A stretch of DNA of 64,000 nt from Vreelandella halophila. Lineage in GTDB: Bacteria; Pseudomonadota; Gammaproteobacteria; Pseudomonadales; Oleiphilaceae. The stretch is from contig NZ_JACHUZ010000013.1 of NCBI RefSeq assembly GCF_019903425.1, positions 1,022,142 through 1,086,141 of the forward strand. Direction: 5' to 3'. Below, one piece after another: positions 44,267 to 52,746 of the stretch (the stretch's first letter is position 1; each line of letters starts with the position of its first letter). The notes under the pieces were generated by a model. It saw only the letters and a program-made list of their open reading frames with translations, searched no databases and was not told the origin of the DNA. The translations under genes and the position numbers were made by a program.

Positions 44267-45153
44267 TGACGCAGGACGATAACAACAACAGGCATGACAT
44301 GACCGAACAGGTAATGGCCGCCATCGACGGCTCACAGTTCTCGGAAGCGGTCTGCGACAGCGCCGCCTGGGCCAGCCTTGCGCTGGGGGCGCCACTGACC
44401 TTCCTGCACGTGAACGATAACCACACCGCCCCGGAGGAGCAGGATCTTTCCGGCAACCTCAGCCTGGGCGCGCGCGAGCACCTGATGGAGGAGCTCTCCC
44501 GGCTCGATGAGGAACGGGCCCGGGTGGCCCAGGAGCAGGGGCGGCTCATGCTGCAGGCGGCGAAGGAGCGTGCTCTCGAGGACGGTGTGGCCGAGGCCGC
44601 CACCCGTCAGCGCAACGGTACCCTGGTGGAGACTCTGGAAGAACTCCAGGATGAGATCCGCCTTCTGGTGCTCGGCAAGCGGGGCGAGGGTGTGGACCAG
44701 GCGAGTGAGCATCTCGGCTCCAATCTGGAGCGCGTCATCCGCACCCTGCATCGCCCCATACTGATGGTGCCTTCCGCCTTCACGCGCCCGGAGAAGGTGA
44801 TGATCGCCTTTGACGGCAGCAAAACCACGCGCAAGGGTGTGGAAATGCTGGCCCGGAGTCCCCTGTTCGAGGGGGTGACGGTGCATGTGGTGATCGTCGG
44901 CGGGGACCTGGCCGACAACCGTTCCCATCTGGACTGGGCCCTGGAGACCCTGCGTGGGGCCGGCCACGAGGCAGAGGGCGCCATCCGCCCGGGCGAAGTG
45001 GAGGGCACCCTGCACGCCTACCAGGAAGAGCAGGGCATCGACATGCTGGTGATGGGCGCCTACGGCCATTCCCGGATCCGCCACCTGCTGGTGGGCAGCA
45101 CCACCACTGATATGCTGCGCCGTACCCGGATACCGTTGCTGCTGCTCCGGTAG
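44266..45153 (+). CDS. Tandem universal stress protein
   Basis: A 295-residue protein with two UspA domains. The first (about 14-165) is divergent; the second (from KVMIAFDGSKTT) keeps the ATP-binding motif MGAYGHSRIRHLLVGSTTTDML at its end. Usp proteins bind ATP or AMP and modulate stress tolerance or partner transporters. Its start is inside the SulP stop codon, suggesting it regulates that transporter, a pairing seen in several proteobacteria. Confidence 0.9.
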   Translation: MTQDDNNNRHDMTEQVMAAIDGSQFSEAVCDSAAWASLALGAPLTFLHVNDNHTAPEEQDLSGNLSLGAREHLMEELSRLDEERARVAQEQGRLMLQAAKERALEDGVAEAATRQRNGTLVETLEELQDEIRLLVLGKRGEGVDQASEHLGSNLERVIRTLHRPILMVPSAFTRPEKVMIAFDGSKTTRKGVEMLARSPLFEGVTVHVVIVGGDLADNRSHLDWALETLRGAGHEAEGAIRPGEVEGTLHAYQEEQGIDMLVMGAYGHSRIRHLLVGSTTTDMLRRTRIPLLLLR

Positions 45154-45202
45154 GTTCTGTCTCCGGGCCAGTGTCTTTCAACCGGACCCGTTGGGAGGAC
45201 GT

Positions 45203-46261
45203 ATGCAGCCACCGCTTGGCATCATCGAGGGCTTTTACGGTCCGCCCTGGTCCTGGAGCTCGCGCCGGCGTGTGATGGAGCGGCTGAGCCCGCACGGCTA
45301 TTCGTTCTACATCTACGCGCCCAAAAGCGATCCCCTGCTGCGGGAGCAGTGGTTCGAGCCCGTGCCCGAGGAAACCCGGGCCAACATGGAAGGGTTTGCC
45401 GCGGCCTGTCGCGCGCAGGGCGTGCGCTTCGGTGTGGGCCTGAGCCCGCTGGGGGCGCTGGAGGCCTTTGACGACGTCATCCGCCAGGCCCTGCTGCAGC
45501 GGCTCCAGTTCCTGGATGGAATTGGCGTCCAGGATCTGGTGATCCAGTTTGACGACGCGCTGGCGGACCTGCCGGATCTGGCCGCCCGCCAGGTGGCGCT
45601 GGTGCACTGGGTGCGGGAGCATTCCGCCGCGGAGCGGATTATTGTCTGCCCGAGCTATTATTCCGACGATCCCATGCTGGATGCGCTCTTTGGCACCCGC
45701 CCTGAGGGCTATCTGGAAATGCTTGGGGCGTCCCTCGACAGTCGCGTTGAGATCTTCTGGGCGGGCGAGGAGGTCTGTGCCCGCCAGTGGTCCCCGGGCC
45801 ACCTGGAACGGGTGGCGGAGCAGCTCCAGCGCCGCCCTTTCCTGTGGGACAACTACCCGGTGAACGACAGCGCCGTCATGGCAGAGCATCTTCACCTGAG
45901 GGGTTTTACCGGCCGTCCGGTGGCAAACGCGCCCCTGTGTTCCGCCCACGCCATCAATCCTGCCCTGCAGCCCACGCTTACATGCATCCCCGCGCTCACA
46001 CTGGCGGCCAGCTATGGCCAGGGCGATGCCTATCAGTACATGGAATCCACGCTCACGGCGATGGTCGAGGTGCTCGGAGAATCCCTGGCGGCTCAGCTGT
46101 TTGCGGATCTGCCGCTACTCCAGGATACCGGGCTGGCAATGGGCAGTGCGCAGAAGCAGCATCTGCGTTCCGTCTATGCCGGATGGGATCATCCTGCGGC
46201 GAGGGAAGTGGTGGAGTGGCTGGATGGCCGGTTCCGTGGAGAGGGGGCGCCCTCGCTGTGA
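45203..46261 (+). CDS. GH84-type beta-N-acetylglucosaminidase
   Basis: A 352-residue cytoplasmic enzyme of the NAGidase/GH84 family. GIIEGFYGPPWSW at the start, YIYAPKSDP, and VIQFDDALADL, where the two Asp form the catalytic pair for substrate-assisted hydrolysis of N-acetylglucosaminides, are present. FLWDNYPVND is another conserved block. The catalytic domain alone is present, without the extra domains of secreted clostridial forms. The ATG at 45203 follows GGGAGG. It could act in cell-wall amino-sugar recycling. Confidence 0.85.
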   Translation: MQPPLGIIEGFYGPPWSWSSRRRVMERLSPHGYSFYIYAPKSDPLLREQWFEPVPEETRANMEGFAAACRAQGVRFGVGLSPLGALEAFDDVIRQALLQRLQFLDGIGVQDLVIQFDDALADLPDLAARQVALVHWVREHSAAERIIVCPSYYSDDPMLDALFGTRPEGYLEMLGASLDSRVEIFWAGEEVCARQWSPGHLERVAEQLQRRPFLWDNYPVNDSAVMAEHLHLRGFTGRPVANAPLCSAHAINPALQPTLTCIPALTLAASYGQGDAYQYMESTLTAMVEVLGESLAAQLFADLPLLQDTGLAMGSAQKQHLRSVYAGWDHPAAREVVEWLDGRFRGEGAPSL

Positions 46262-46299
46262 GGCGGCCCCCTCCACTCATTCAGCAGGTGCTGGGTTGA

Positions 46300-46851
46300 T
46301 CAGAAGTTGTACTGGACGCCCGCGGAGGCCATGTCCAGGTCCGTATCCTCGAGGGTGAAGCGCTCATACTGCAGGCGCAGGTCGGTATGCTCGGTGAGGG
46401 TTAACCGGACGCCGGCCCCATAGAACGGGTCATCGCCACTGTCACTGCTGGTGATGGGGCCCAGGCTGCGTTCACGATCCCAGGAGAGGTTACCCACTTT
46501 CGCATAGGGCGCGAATGTATCGGTGAGCGGCAATGCCACCATGCCGGAGATGGTCTGGCCATCCGCTTCCATGTCGGCGTTGCCGTCGCTGGTTTCGCCG
46601 AAGTCGATGTGCCCGGCCTGAAGGCTGAAGATCCTGCCGAACTCGACACCACCAAAGGCCCGCCAGGCGCTGTGGTCATCCTTGAGGCGGTCGTTCTCAT
46701 TCAGAAAGTCCTCGTCATCCAGCCGGTAGTAACCGATGCCACCACCCAGATAGGGGCGGATCTCACTGTCACCACTGGTCTGCGAAACAGCCACCGGTGT
46801 GGCGAGTGACAGGCTGATGCCGACGATTGCGATGTTGATGATGCGCTTCAT
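46300..46851 (-). CDS. Outer-membrane beta-barrel protein
   Basis: A 183-residue protein with signal peptide (INIAIVGISLSLATPVAVS) and an eight-stranded barrel pattern: IRPYLGGGIGYYRL, RAFGGVEFGRIFSLQAGHIDF, APYAKVGNLSW, YGAGVRLTLTEHTDLRLQYERF and a terminal Phe in GVQYNF. It resembles OmpA-like/OmpX-type barrels. GGAGG precedes the start at 46851. Function unknown, perhaps adhesion or envelope stability. Confidence 0.82.
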   Translation of the reverse strand: MKRIINIAIVGISLSLATPVAVSQTSGDSEIRPYLGGGIGYYRLDDEDFLNENDRLKDDHSAWRAFGGVEFGRIFSLQAGHIDFGETSDGNADMEADGQTISGMVALPLTDTFAPYAKVGNLSWDRERSLGPITSSDSGDDPFYGAGVRLTLTEHTDLRLQYERFTLEDTDLDMASAGVQYNF

Positions 46852-47254
46852 GAATCGGTTCCTCCGTGATGGGAGTTGCGTTTGAGCCCTGTCTCACCTC
46901 AGCTCTTCCTGTTTGTCATTATTTGACTCTGTACGCTACCGGGGGCGCCCAGCTGTACAAAATACGATCCATTCAGGCAGTGGTAATGAGCGGGCGCCCG
47001 GTTAATCCGGGGAAGGGAGGCACACCATTCGTTGTTCCGGGTGAGCGGCCGATTGTTTGTCGAAAGGCGGATTAATGTCTGGCCCCGGGAGCTGTGTCTC
47101 CTGTAATGCACGCACTAGCCCGATCGGAATCCAACTGGTTACGTTGAACTGTGCGTACTGACACGCCGGCCCTCGGGCCTCCGTGTTAGAACTGGGCTCT
47201 AATGCATTAACAGCGCGTCATTTCCAACAATAATCCGATAAGACGGGGCTCTAC
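46852..47254. other. Intergenic region, no gene seen
   Basis: About 400 bases between a divergent pair (barrel protein and lipoprotein). A 69-codon plus-strand frame from 46866 has no coding character or ribosome site. A small hairpin GGCCC-TC-GGGCC lies near 47168-47179 without a T-run. No repeat or RNA gene is apparent; it probably holds two promoters. Confidence 0.5.
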
Positions 47255-48070
<816 letters not shown>

Positions 48071-48136
48071 CACTGGTATCGCGCTTGCATACACTGCCGG
48101 GTCATTCACCCGGCAAGGCAGGGCGGTTCCCGGTTC

Positions 48137-49873
48137 ATGGCATCCAGGCTTACGGTCTCCATTGGTCAGTGCTCCAGAAAGGGGCGCAAAAGCGTTAATC
48201 AGGACTTTTACGGTGCATGCCGTCCCCATGGGCCGGAGCGTGAGACCAAGGGTATAACCGTGGCCCTGGCGGATGGGATTGGCAGCAGTGATGTAAGCCA
48301 GGTTGCCAGCCAGGCGGCTGTTGCCGGCTTCTTCGAGGACTACTACGCCACCCCCGAGGCCTGGTCCGTCAGCAACGCCGCCCAGCGTGTCATCGCCGCC
48401 ACCAACTCCTGGCTCCACGCCCAGACCCGCCGCAGCCAGTACCGCTACGACATGGATCGTGGCTACGTCTGCACCCTCAGTGCCATGGTGCTCAAAGGCA
48501 CCTTCGCGCACCTGTTCCACGTGGGCGACAGCCGCATCTACCGGCTCCAGGGCAGCACACTGGAGCAGCTCACCGAAGATCACCGCCTCCGGGTCTCACG
48601 CGAGGAGAGCTATCTGGCCCGTGCGATGGGCGGGGATGAGCGTGTGGAAATCGACTACCAGCGGCTGCCTATCCAGCCCGGCGATGTCTTCCTTCTGTCG
48701 ACGGATGGTGTGCACGAATTCATCAATAAGGCGGCCATGGCACGAGTGGTCAGCGATGGCGGGGACGATGACCTGGACGCGCTGGCCCAACGGATCGTTG
48801 ACCAGGCGTACGAGCAGGGCAGTGACGACAATCTGACCGTACAGCTGGTGCGGGTTGATGCCGTCCCCGAACAGGCGCAACCGGCCGAGGCGGTCCAGCA
48901 CCTGATTGGATTGCCGTTCCCGCCGCACTTCAATCCACCCGTCACGTTCGAGGGTTACCGGATACAGCGGCAGCTGCATGGCAGTGCTCGCAGCCATGTC
49001 TACCTGGCCATGGATGAAGGCACTGGTGAACAGGTCGCCCTGAAGATACTGGCAACGGAAACCCGGGAGGAACCAGCCCAGCTGGAGCGCTTCCTGATGG
49101 AGGAGTGGATCGCGCAACGCATCAATCATGTGCACGTGGCCAGTGCCCGCCCGCCGCAGCGGGAGCGCCATTACCTCTACACCGTCATGGAATTCATCGA
49201 AGGGCGCACCCTGGAGCAGTGGATGACCGATAACCCGCGTCCGGGGCTTGAGGCGGTCCGGGGCGTTGTGGAGCAGATCGCCAGTGGGCTGCAGGCATTC
49301 CACCGTCTGGAAATGATTCACCGGGACCTGCGCCCGGCCAATGTCATGATTGATCACGGGGGCACCGTCAAGCTGATCGACTTCGGCTCAACCCGTGTAC
49401 CGGGCATCATGGAGATATTTCCGGTGGCCATCGACGAAGGCCCTTTGGGCACTGCGGCGTATTCCGCGCCGGAGTATTTCCTGGAGGGGGAGGGTACGAT
49501 GCGCTCGGACATCTACTCACTGGCGGTGGTCACCTACCAGATGCTGACCGGGCAGCTGCCGTATGGCACAGAAGTGGCCAAGGCCCGGAGCCGTTCCGCC
49601 CTGAACCGCCTGCGTTACCAGTCGGTGCGCAACTACAACCCGGAACTGCCTGTCTGGCTTGACGGCGTGCTGCGAAAGGCGCTGCACCCGGATCCTGAAA
49701 AGCGCCATGAGGCGCTCTCTGAGTTTACCTTCAACCTGCGCCATCCCAGTCCTGACGCCTACAACCAGACCCCGTTGCCCCTGATGGAGCGCGACCCGGT
49801 GCGCTTCTGGCAGGGCATGTCACTGGTCCTCGCGGGGGCGGTGGTGACCCTCCTGGTGCTGCTGTTTGTCTGA
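48137..49873 (+). CDS. Bifunctional PP2C phosphatase/serine-threonine kinase
   Basis: A 578-residue membrane protein. An N-terminal PP2C phosphatase (about 5-240) has NQDF, ALADGIGSS, HVGDSRIYRL, LSTDGVHEF and GSDDNLTVQ, with metal-binding Asp residues kept. A kinase domain (about 265-535) has VALKIL (the Lys), HRDLRPANVMI, LIDFGST (DFG) and SAPEYF. A terminal membrane helix (LVLAGAVVTLLVLLFV) anchors it. Unlike the kinase domain of the giant protein at 23430, this one retains its catalytic residues; the Arg in HRDLRP replaces the more usual Lys. Kinase and phosphatase in one chain suggest reversible phosphorylation of a shared target. Confidence 0.9.
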   Translation: MASRLTVSIGQCSRKGRKSVNQDFYGACRPHGPERETKGITVALADGIGSSDVSQVASQAAVAGFFEDYYATPEAWSVSNAAQRVIAATNSWLHAQTRRSQYRYDMDRGYVCTLSAMVLKGTFAHLFHVGDSRIYRLQGSTLEQLTEDHRLRVSREESYLARAMGGDERVEIDYQRLPIQPGDVFLLSTDGVHEFINKAAMARVVSDGGDDDLDALAQRIVDQAYEQGSDDNLTVQLVRVDAVPEQAQPAEAVQHLIGLPFPPHFNPPVTFEGYRIQRQLHGSARSHVYLAMDEGTGEQVALKILATETREEPAQLERFLMEEWIAQRINHVHVASARPPQRERHYLYTVMEFIEGRTLEQWMTDNPRPGLEAVRGVVEQIASGLQAFHRLEMIHRDLRPANVMIDHGGTVKLIDFGSTRVPGIMEIFPVAIDEGPLGTAAYSAPEYFLEGEGTMRSDIYSLAVVTYQMLTGQLPYGTEVAKARSRSALNRLRYQSVRNYNPELPVWLDGVLRKALHPDPEKRHEALSEFTFNLRHPSPDAYNQTPLPLMERDPVRFWQGMSLVLAGAVVTLLVLLFV

Positions 49874-49877
49874 AGCC

Positions 49878-50795
49878 TCAGCGGTCCAGGCCAGCGTATC
49901 GGATACCGGTGAGATCCTCTGACACGGACCAGAGCTTATGGGCGACCTCCTGGTTGCGGGCCAGGCGCCGTATACCAGCTTCCGCCGGCATGCCCCAGAG
50001 CTCCTGGAAGCCATGGGGGCCATAGTACTGGCCGGGTTCCGCTTGGGGTGAGGTGGCCGCGAACACACTGGGGTAGGCGCCTTTCTCCTGGGACTGGGCG
50101 GTCACCGCGTTGAACAGGCTGTGCCCGGGAATGGTGCGCTGCAGGTTGGTGGCTGAATAGCCCGGGTGCACGGCGATTGACTGGACCGTTTCCCGGGCGC
50201 CGCGCAGCCGCCGGTCAAGCTCCAGGGCGAACATCAGGTTCGCCAGCTTGCTCTGGCCGTAGAACCGCCAGCGCTGGTAGCCCCTGCTGGCGTCCAGGTT
50301 CTCGAAATCCAGGCTGCCCATGCGGTGGGCCAGGCTGCTGACGGTGACCACGCGCGCTTTCTCAGCAGCCCGCATCCGGTCCATGAGCAGGCCGGTGAGG
50401 GCGAAGTGGCCCAGATGGTTGGTGCCGAACTGCATTTCGAACCCGTCCCGGGTGTACTGCAGGGGCGGCGCCATAACGCCGGCGTTGTTGAGCAGGATAT
50501 CCAGCTTCGGGTAGTGGTCGTTGATGCGCTGGGCGAAGTCCCGTATGGAAGACAGGTCTGACAGATCCAGCTGCATCAGGTTGAGATCGACACCTGAACT
50601 GCGGGCACGGATGCTCTCCATGGCCGCCTGCCCCTTCTCCCGGTCGCGGCAGGCCATGATGACATGCGCTCCCCGTTGCGCCAGTTTGCGCGTGGTTTCC
50701 AGTCCGAGCCCGCTGTTGGCGCCGGTAACCAGTGCGGTTCTGCCCGTGAGATCCGGAATGTCCGCGGGTGTCCATGGAATGGGGTTGCGGCTCAT
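49878..50795 (-). CDS. Short-chain dehydrogenase/reductase
   Basis: A 305-residue SDR of the retinol-dehydrogenase/WWOX-like group. The nucleotide-binding TGANSGLG (about 22-29), NNAGVM (about 107), catalytic Ser in VTVSSLAH and YGQSK (Tyr, Lys) are intact. A good ribosome site (AGGAGGG) precedes ATG 50795. Substrate unknown. It converges with the phosphatase-kinase gene, 4 bases away. Confidence 0.9.
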   Translation of the reverse strand: MSRNPIPWTPADIPDLTGRTALVTGANSGLGLETTRKLAQRGAHVIMACRDREKGQAAMESIRARSSGVDLNLMQLDLSDLSSIRDFAQRINDHYPKLDILLNNAGVMAPPLQYTRDGFEMQFGTNHLGHFALTGLLMDRMRAAEKARVVTVSSLAHRMGSLDFENLDASRGYQRWRFYGQSKLANLMFALELDRRLRGARETVQSIAVHPGYSATNLQRTIPGHSLFNAVTAQSQEKGAYPSVFAATSPQAEPGQYYGPHGFQELWGMPAEAGIRRLARNQEVAHKLWSVSEDLTGIRYAGLDR

Positions 50796-50948
50796 GGATT
50801 GTCCCTCCTGTTGGTTCCGCTCTGCATCAGCCTATACAAGCGCAGGGGCCGGGGCCAGGCATGTCGGTCCTGTTATCCGCCTGTCCCCCGCCCGGCCATT
50901 CCTTTACCATGTCGGAGATTGTGTCAGCGAACAACGGAGATCGACTGA

Positions 50949-51713
50949 ATGTTCCTTGCGATACTGATTGGCGGCCTGATCGGCTCGGCCTTCGGCCTGC
51001 CAGGGGCCATCATCGGCGCCCTTATTGGTGGCGGCCTGGTGTACTGGGGGCGCCTCAAGTTGTACCGGCGCATCCGCGAGGTCCAGTCGCGCTTCATGGA
51101 CTCCGTGTTCGCGGTGATGGGTGCCGTCTGCAAGGCCGACGGCGTTGTCACCCAGGACGAGATCCAGGTGGCCGAGGCCCTGTTCCAGAAGTTCCGACTG
51201 AACGAGAGCCAACGCGAGTCGGCCAAGGCCGCCTTCAACCGCGGCAAGGCCGACGACTTCGACCTGGACGCCGAACTGCGCGAGTTCCTGCGCCGCAGCG
51301 GCGGCCAGTCCGGCCTTCTGCAGATGTTCCTGCAGGTGCAGGTTGCCGCGGTCGCTGCGGACGGCGAGGTGCACGAGAACGAGCATGAGATGCTGGTGCG
51401 CGTTGCCCGTGGGCTGGGGCTTCCGGAAAGCCAGGTGGAGCAGCTCGAGGCCATGCTGCGCGGTGGCGCCGCCGGTGGTGCAGCGGAACAGCAGCAGTCC
51501 CTGGACGATGCCTACAAGGTGCTCGGGGTTTCCCCGGAGGCGAGCGATGCCGAACTCAAGAAGGCCTATCGCAAACTGATGAGCGAAAACCACCCGGACA
51601 AGCTGGCCGGCCGCGGCATGCCCGAGAGCATGCGCGAGATGGCGGAAGAAAAGACCCAGGAGATCGCCAACGCCTACGACCGCATCAAGAAGGCGCGGGA
51701 ACAGGCCGCCTGA
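50949..51713 (+). CDS. djlA: DjlA-like co-chaperone
   Basis: A 254-residue inner-membrane J-domain protein. A Gly-rich membrane segment (AILIGGLIGSAFGLPGAIIGALIGGG) is followed by a TerB-like domain (SVFAVMGAVCKADGVVTQDEI, then VAAVAADGEVHENEHEML) and a C-terminal J domain with HPD in SENHPDKLAG near residue 215. It stimulates DnaK at the membrane, as in E. coli DjlA. It ends where cobS ends on the opposite strand with no gap. Confidence 0.92.
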   Translation: MFLAILIGGLIGSAFGLPGAIIGALIGGGLVYWGRLKLYRRIREVQSRFMDSVFAVMGAVCKADGVVTQDEIQVAEALFQKFRLNESQRESAKAAFNRGKADDFDLDAELREFLRRSGGQSGLLQMFLQVQVAAVAADGEVHENEHEMLVRVARGLGLPESQVEQLEAMLRGGAAGGAAEQQQSLDDAYKVLGVSPEASDAELKKAYRKLMSENHPDKLAGRGMPESMREMAEEKTQEIANAYDRIKKAREQAA

Positions 51714-52484
51714 TTACCGCGCTACCAGAAGGGCGAGCAGCACCAGTTCCGTCAGCACGATGGAGGCACCGAGCGCGTCCCCGGTATAGCCGCCCAGCGC
51801 CCGGTGCAGCTGCCAGCCCCAGAGCAGGCCAACCAGCGCCGTGGCCACCACAAAAGCAGCCATCAGCCCCGGCAGCCAGCACACACCAGCACCCGCCAGC
51901 AGCACACTGAACAGCGTGGCCACAGCCAGCCGCTCCATGGAGAACGTATTGGCCACCGGCTTCGTCTTGCTTGTGTCCGTCTCCGTCACATAGGGCATCA
52001 CCGCCATCAGGAACAAGGGCGTCACCCGCGCCAGCGCCGGCGTGAACAGCAGCACCGCCCAGACCGGCAGGGGCGCGAGCTCCACCAGCAACGCCACCTT
52101 CAACGCCAGCGCCCCGACCAGCGCCACCGTCCCATAGGTCCCGATGCGACTGTCCTTCATGATCGCCAGCCGCTTCTCCACGGTGAACCCGCCTCCCAGC
52201 GCATCCACCGCATCCGCCAGCCCATCCTCATGAAAGGCCCCAGTGAGCCAAAGATGGGCAATCACCACCCCGATGACAGCCACCACCAACGGAAAGAACG
52301 CCACCAGCGCCTGATACACCAGGGCATAGATCGCCCCCAGCAACAGCCCCGCCAGAGGGAAATACATACTGCTGTGGTTCATCAGCTGCTGCGAATAATC
52401 AATCCGCGCCAGCATCGGAATCCGGCTTAGGAAGCCCAGACAGAGCCAGAAAGCCTGCCATTCGTGTTTCCAATCGATATTCAT
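51714..52484 (-). CDS. cobS: CobS, adenosylcobinamide-GDP ribazoletransferase
   Basis: A 256-residue membrane enzyme that joins adenosylcobinamide-GDP to alpha-ribazole phosphate, the last step of cobalamin assembly. The motifs FLSRIP, YFPLAGLLLG, HEDGLADAVDALGGG and RLAIMKDSRIGTYG are present. No other cob genes occur nearby and no cobalamin riboswitch was recognised upstream. It could salvage corrinoids. Confidence 0.93.
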   Translation of the reverse strand: MNIDWKHEWQAFWLCLGFLSRIPMLARIDYSQQLMNHSSMYFPLAGLLLGAIYALVYQALVAFFPLVVAVIGVVIAHLWLTGAFHEDGLADAVDALGGGFTVEKRLAIMKDSRIGTYGTVALVGALALKVALLVELAPLPVWAVLLFTPALARVTPLFLMAVMPYVTETDTSKTKPVANTFSMERLAVATLFSVLLAGAGVCWLPGLMAAFVVATALVGLLWGWQLHRALGGYTGDALGASIVLTELVLLALLVAR

Positions 52485-52506
52485 TGATTGTCCTGATCTG
52501 TCTACC

Positions 52507-52563
52507 GTGGGAGCGAGCCCTGCTCGCGATCGATACGGATCGCTTGCGAGGCAAGCTCCTACA
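52507..52563. repeat. REP-like imperfect inverted repeat
   Basis: GTGGGAGCGAGCCCTGCTCG on the left pairs imperfectly with CTTGCGAGGCAAGCTCCTAC on the right, separated by GATCGATACGGATCG. This wording (GTGGGAGC ... GCTCCTAC) resembles Pseudomonas-type repetitive extragenic palindromes. It lies between the convergent/divergent edge of cobS and the polA 3' end. Confidence 0.65.
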
Positions 52564-52599
52564 GTGGTGGCGTATCGACCGCAATAAGGTATGGGTGAC

Positions 52600-52700
52600 G
52601 GAGCACGGGGAGGCTTTTCGGGAGGCTCGATGACAGGATGTCATCGCGCCAGCGTACAGGGATGTATGTACAGCGGTCCCGGAAAGCCTCCCCGTGCTCC
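52600..52700. repeat. Large stem with two internal hairpins (three-way junction)
   Basis: GGAGCACGGGGAGGCTTTTC (52600-) and its partner at 52677-52700 form a 24-base stem with a single mismatch. Inside it are a perfect 7-base hairpin GATGACA-GGA-TGTCATC (629-645) and a second, GTACA ... TGTAC (654-671). The result is a cloverleaf-like fold with three arms in only 101 bases. The 40 bases after it before polA's stop hold nothing further. Confidence 0.75.
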
Positions 52701-52746
52701 GGCGCCTGCAGAAGCGTTACAGGCTAGTGACGACGCAGAGAGCCGG

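Noticed and set aside
46866..47075. 69-codon frame between the barrel protein and the lipoprotein
   Set aside because: No ribosome site, no recognisable composition, and it overlaps the likely promoters.
52485..52746. Possible cobalamin riboswitch upstream of cobS
   Set aside because: No B12-box-like conserved core found; the region is explained by two inverted-repeat elements.
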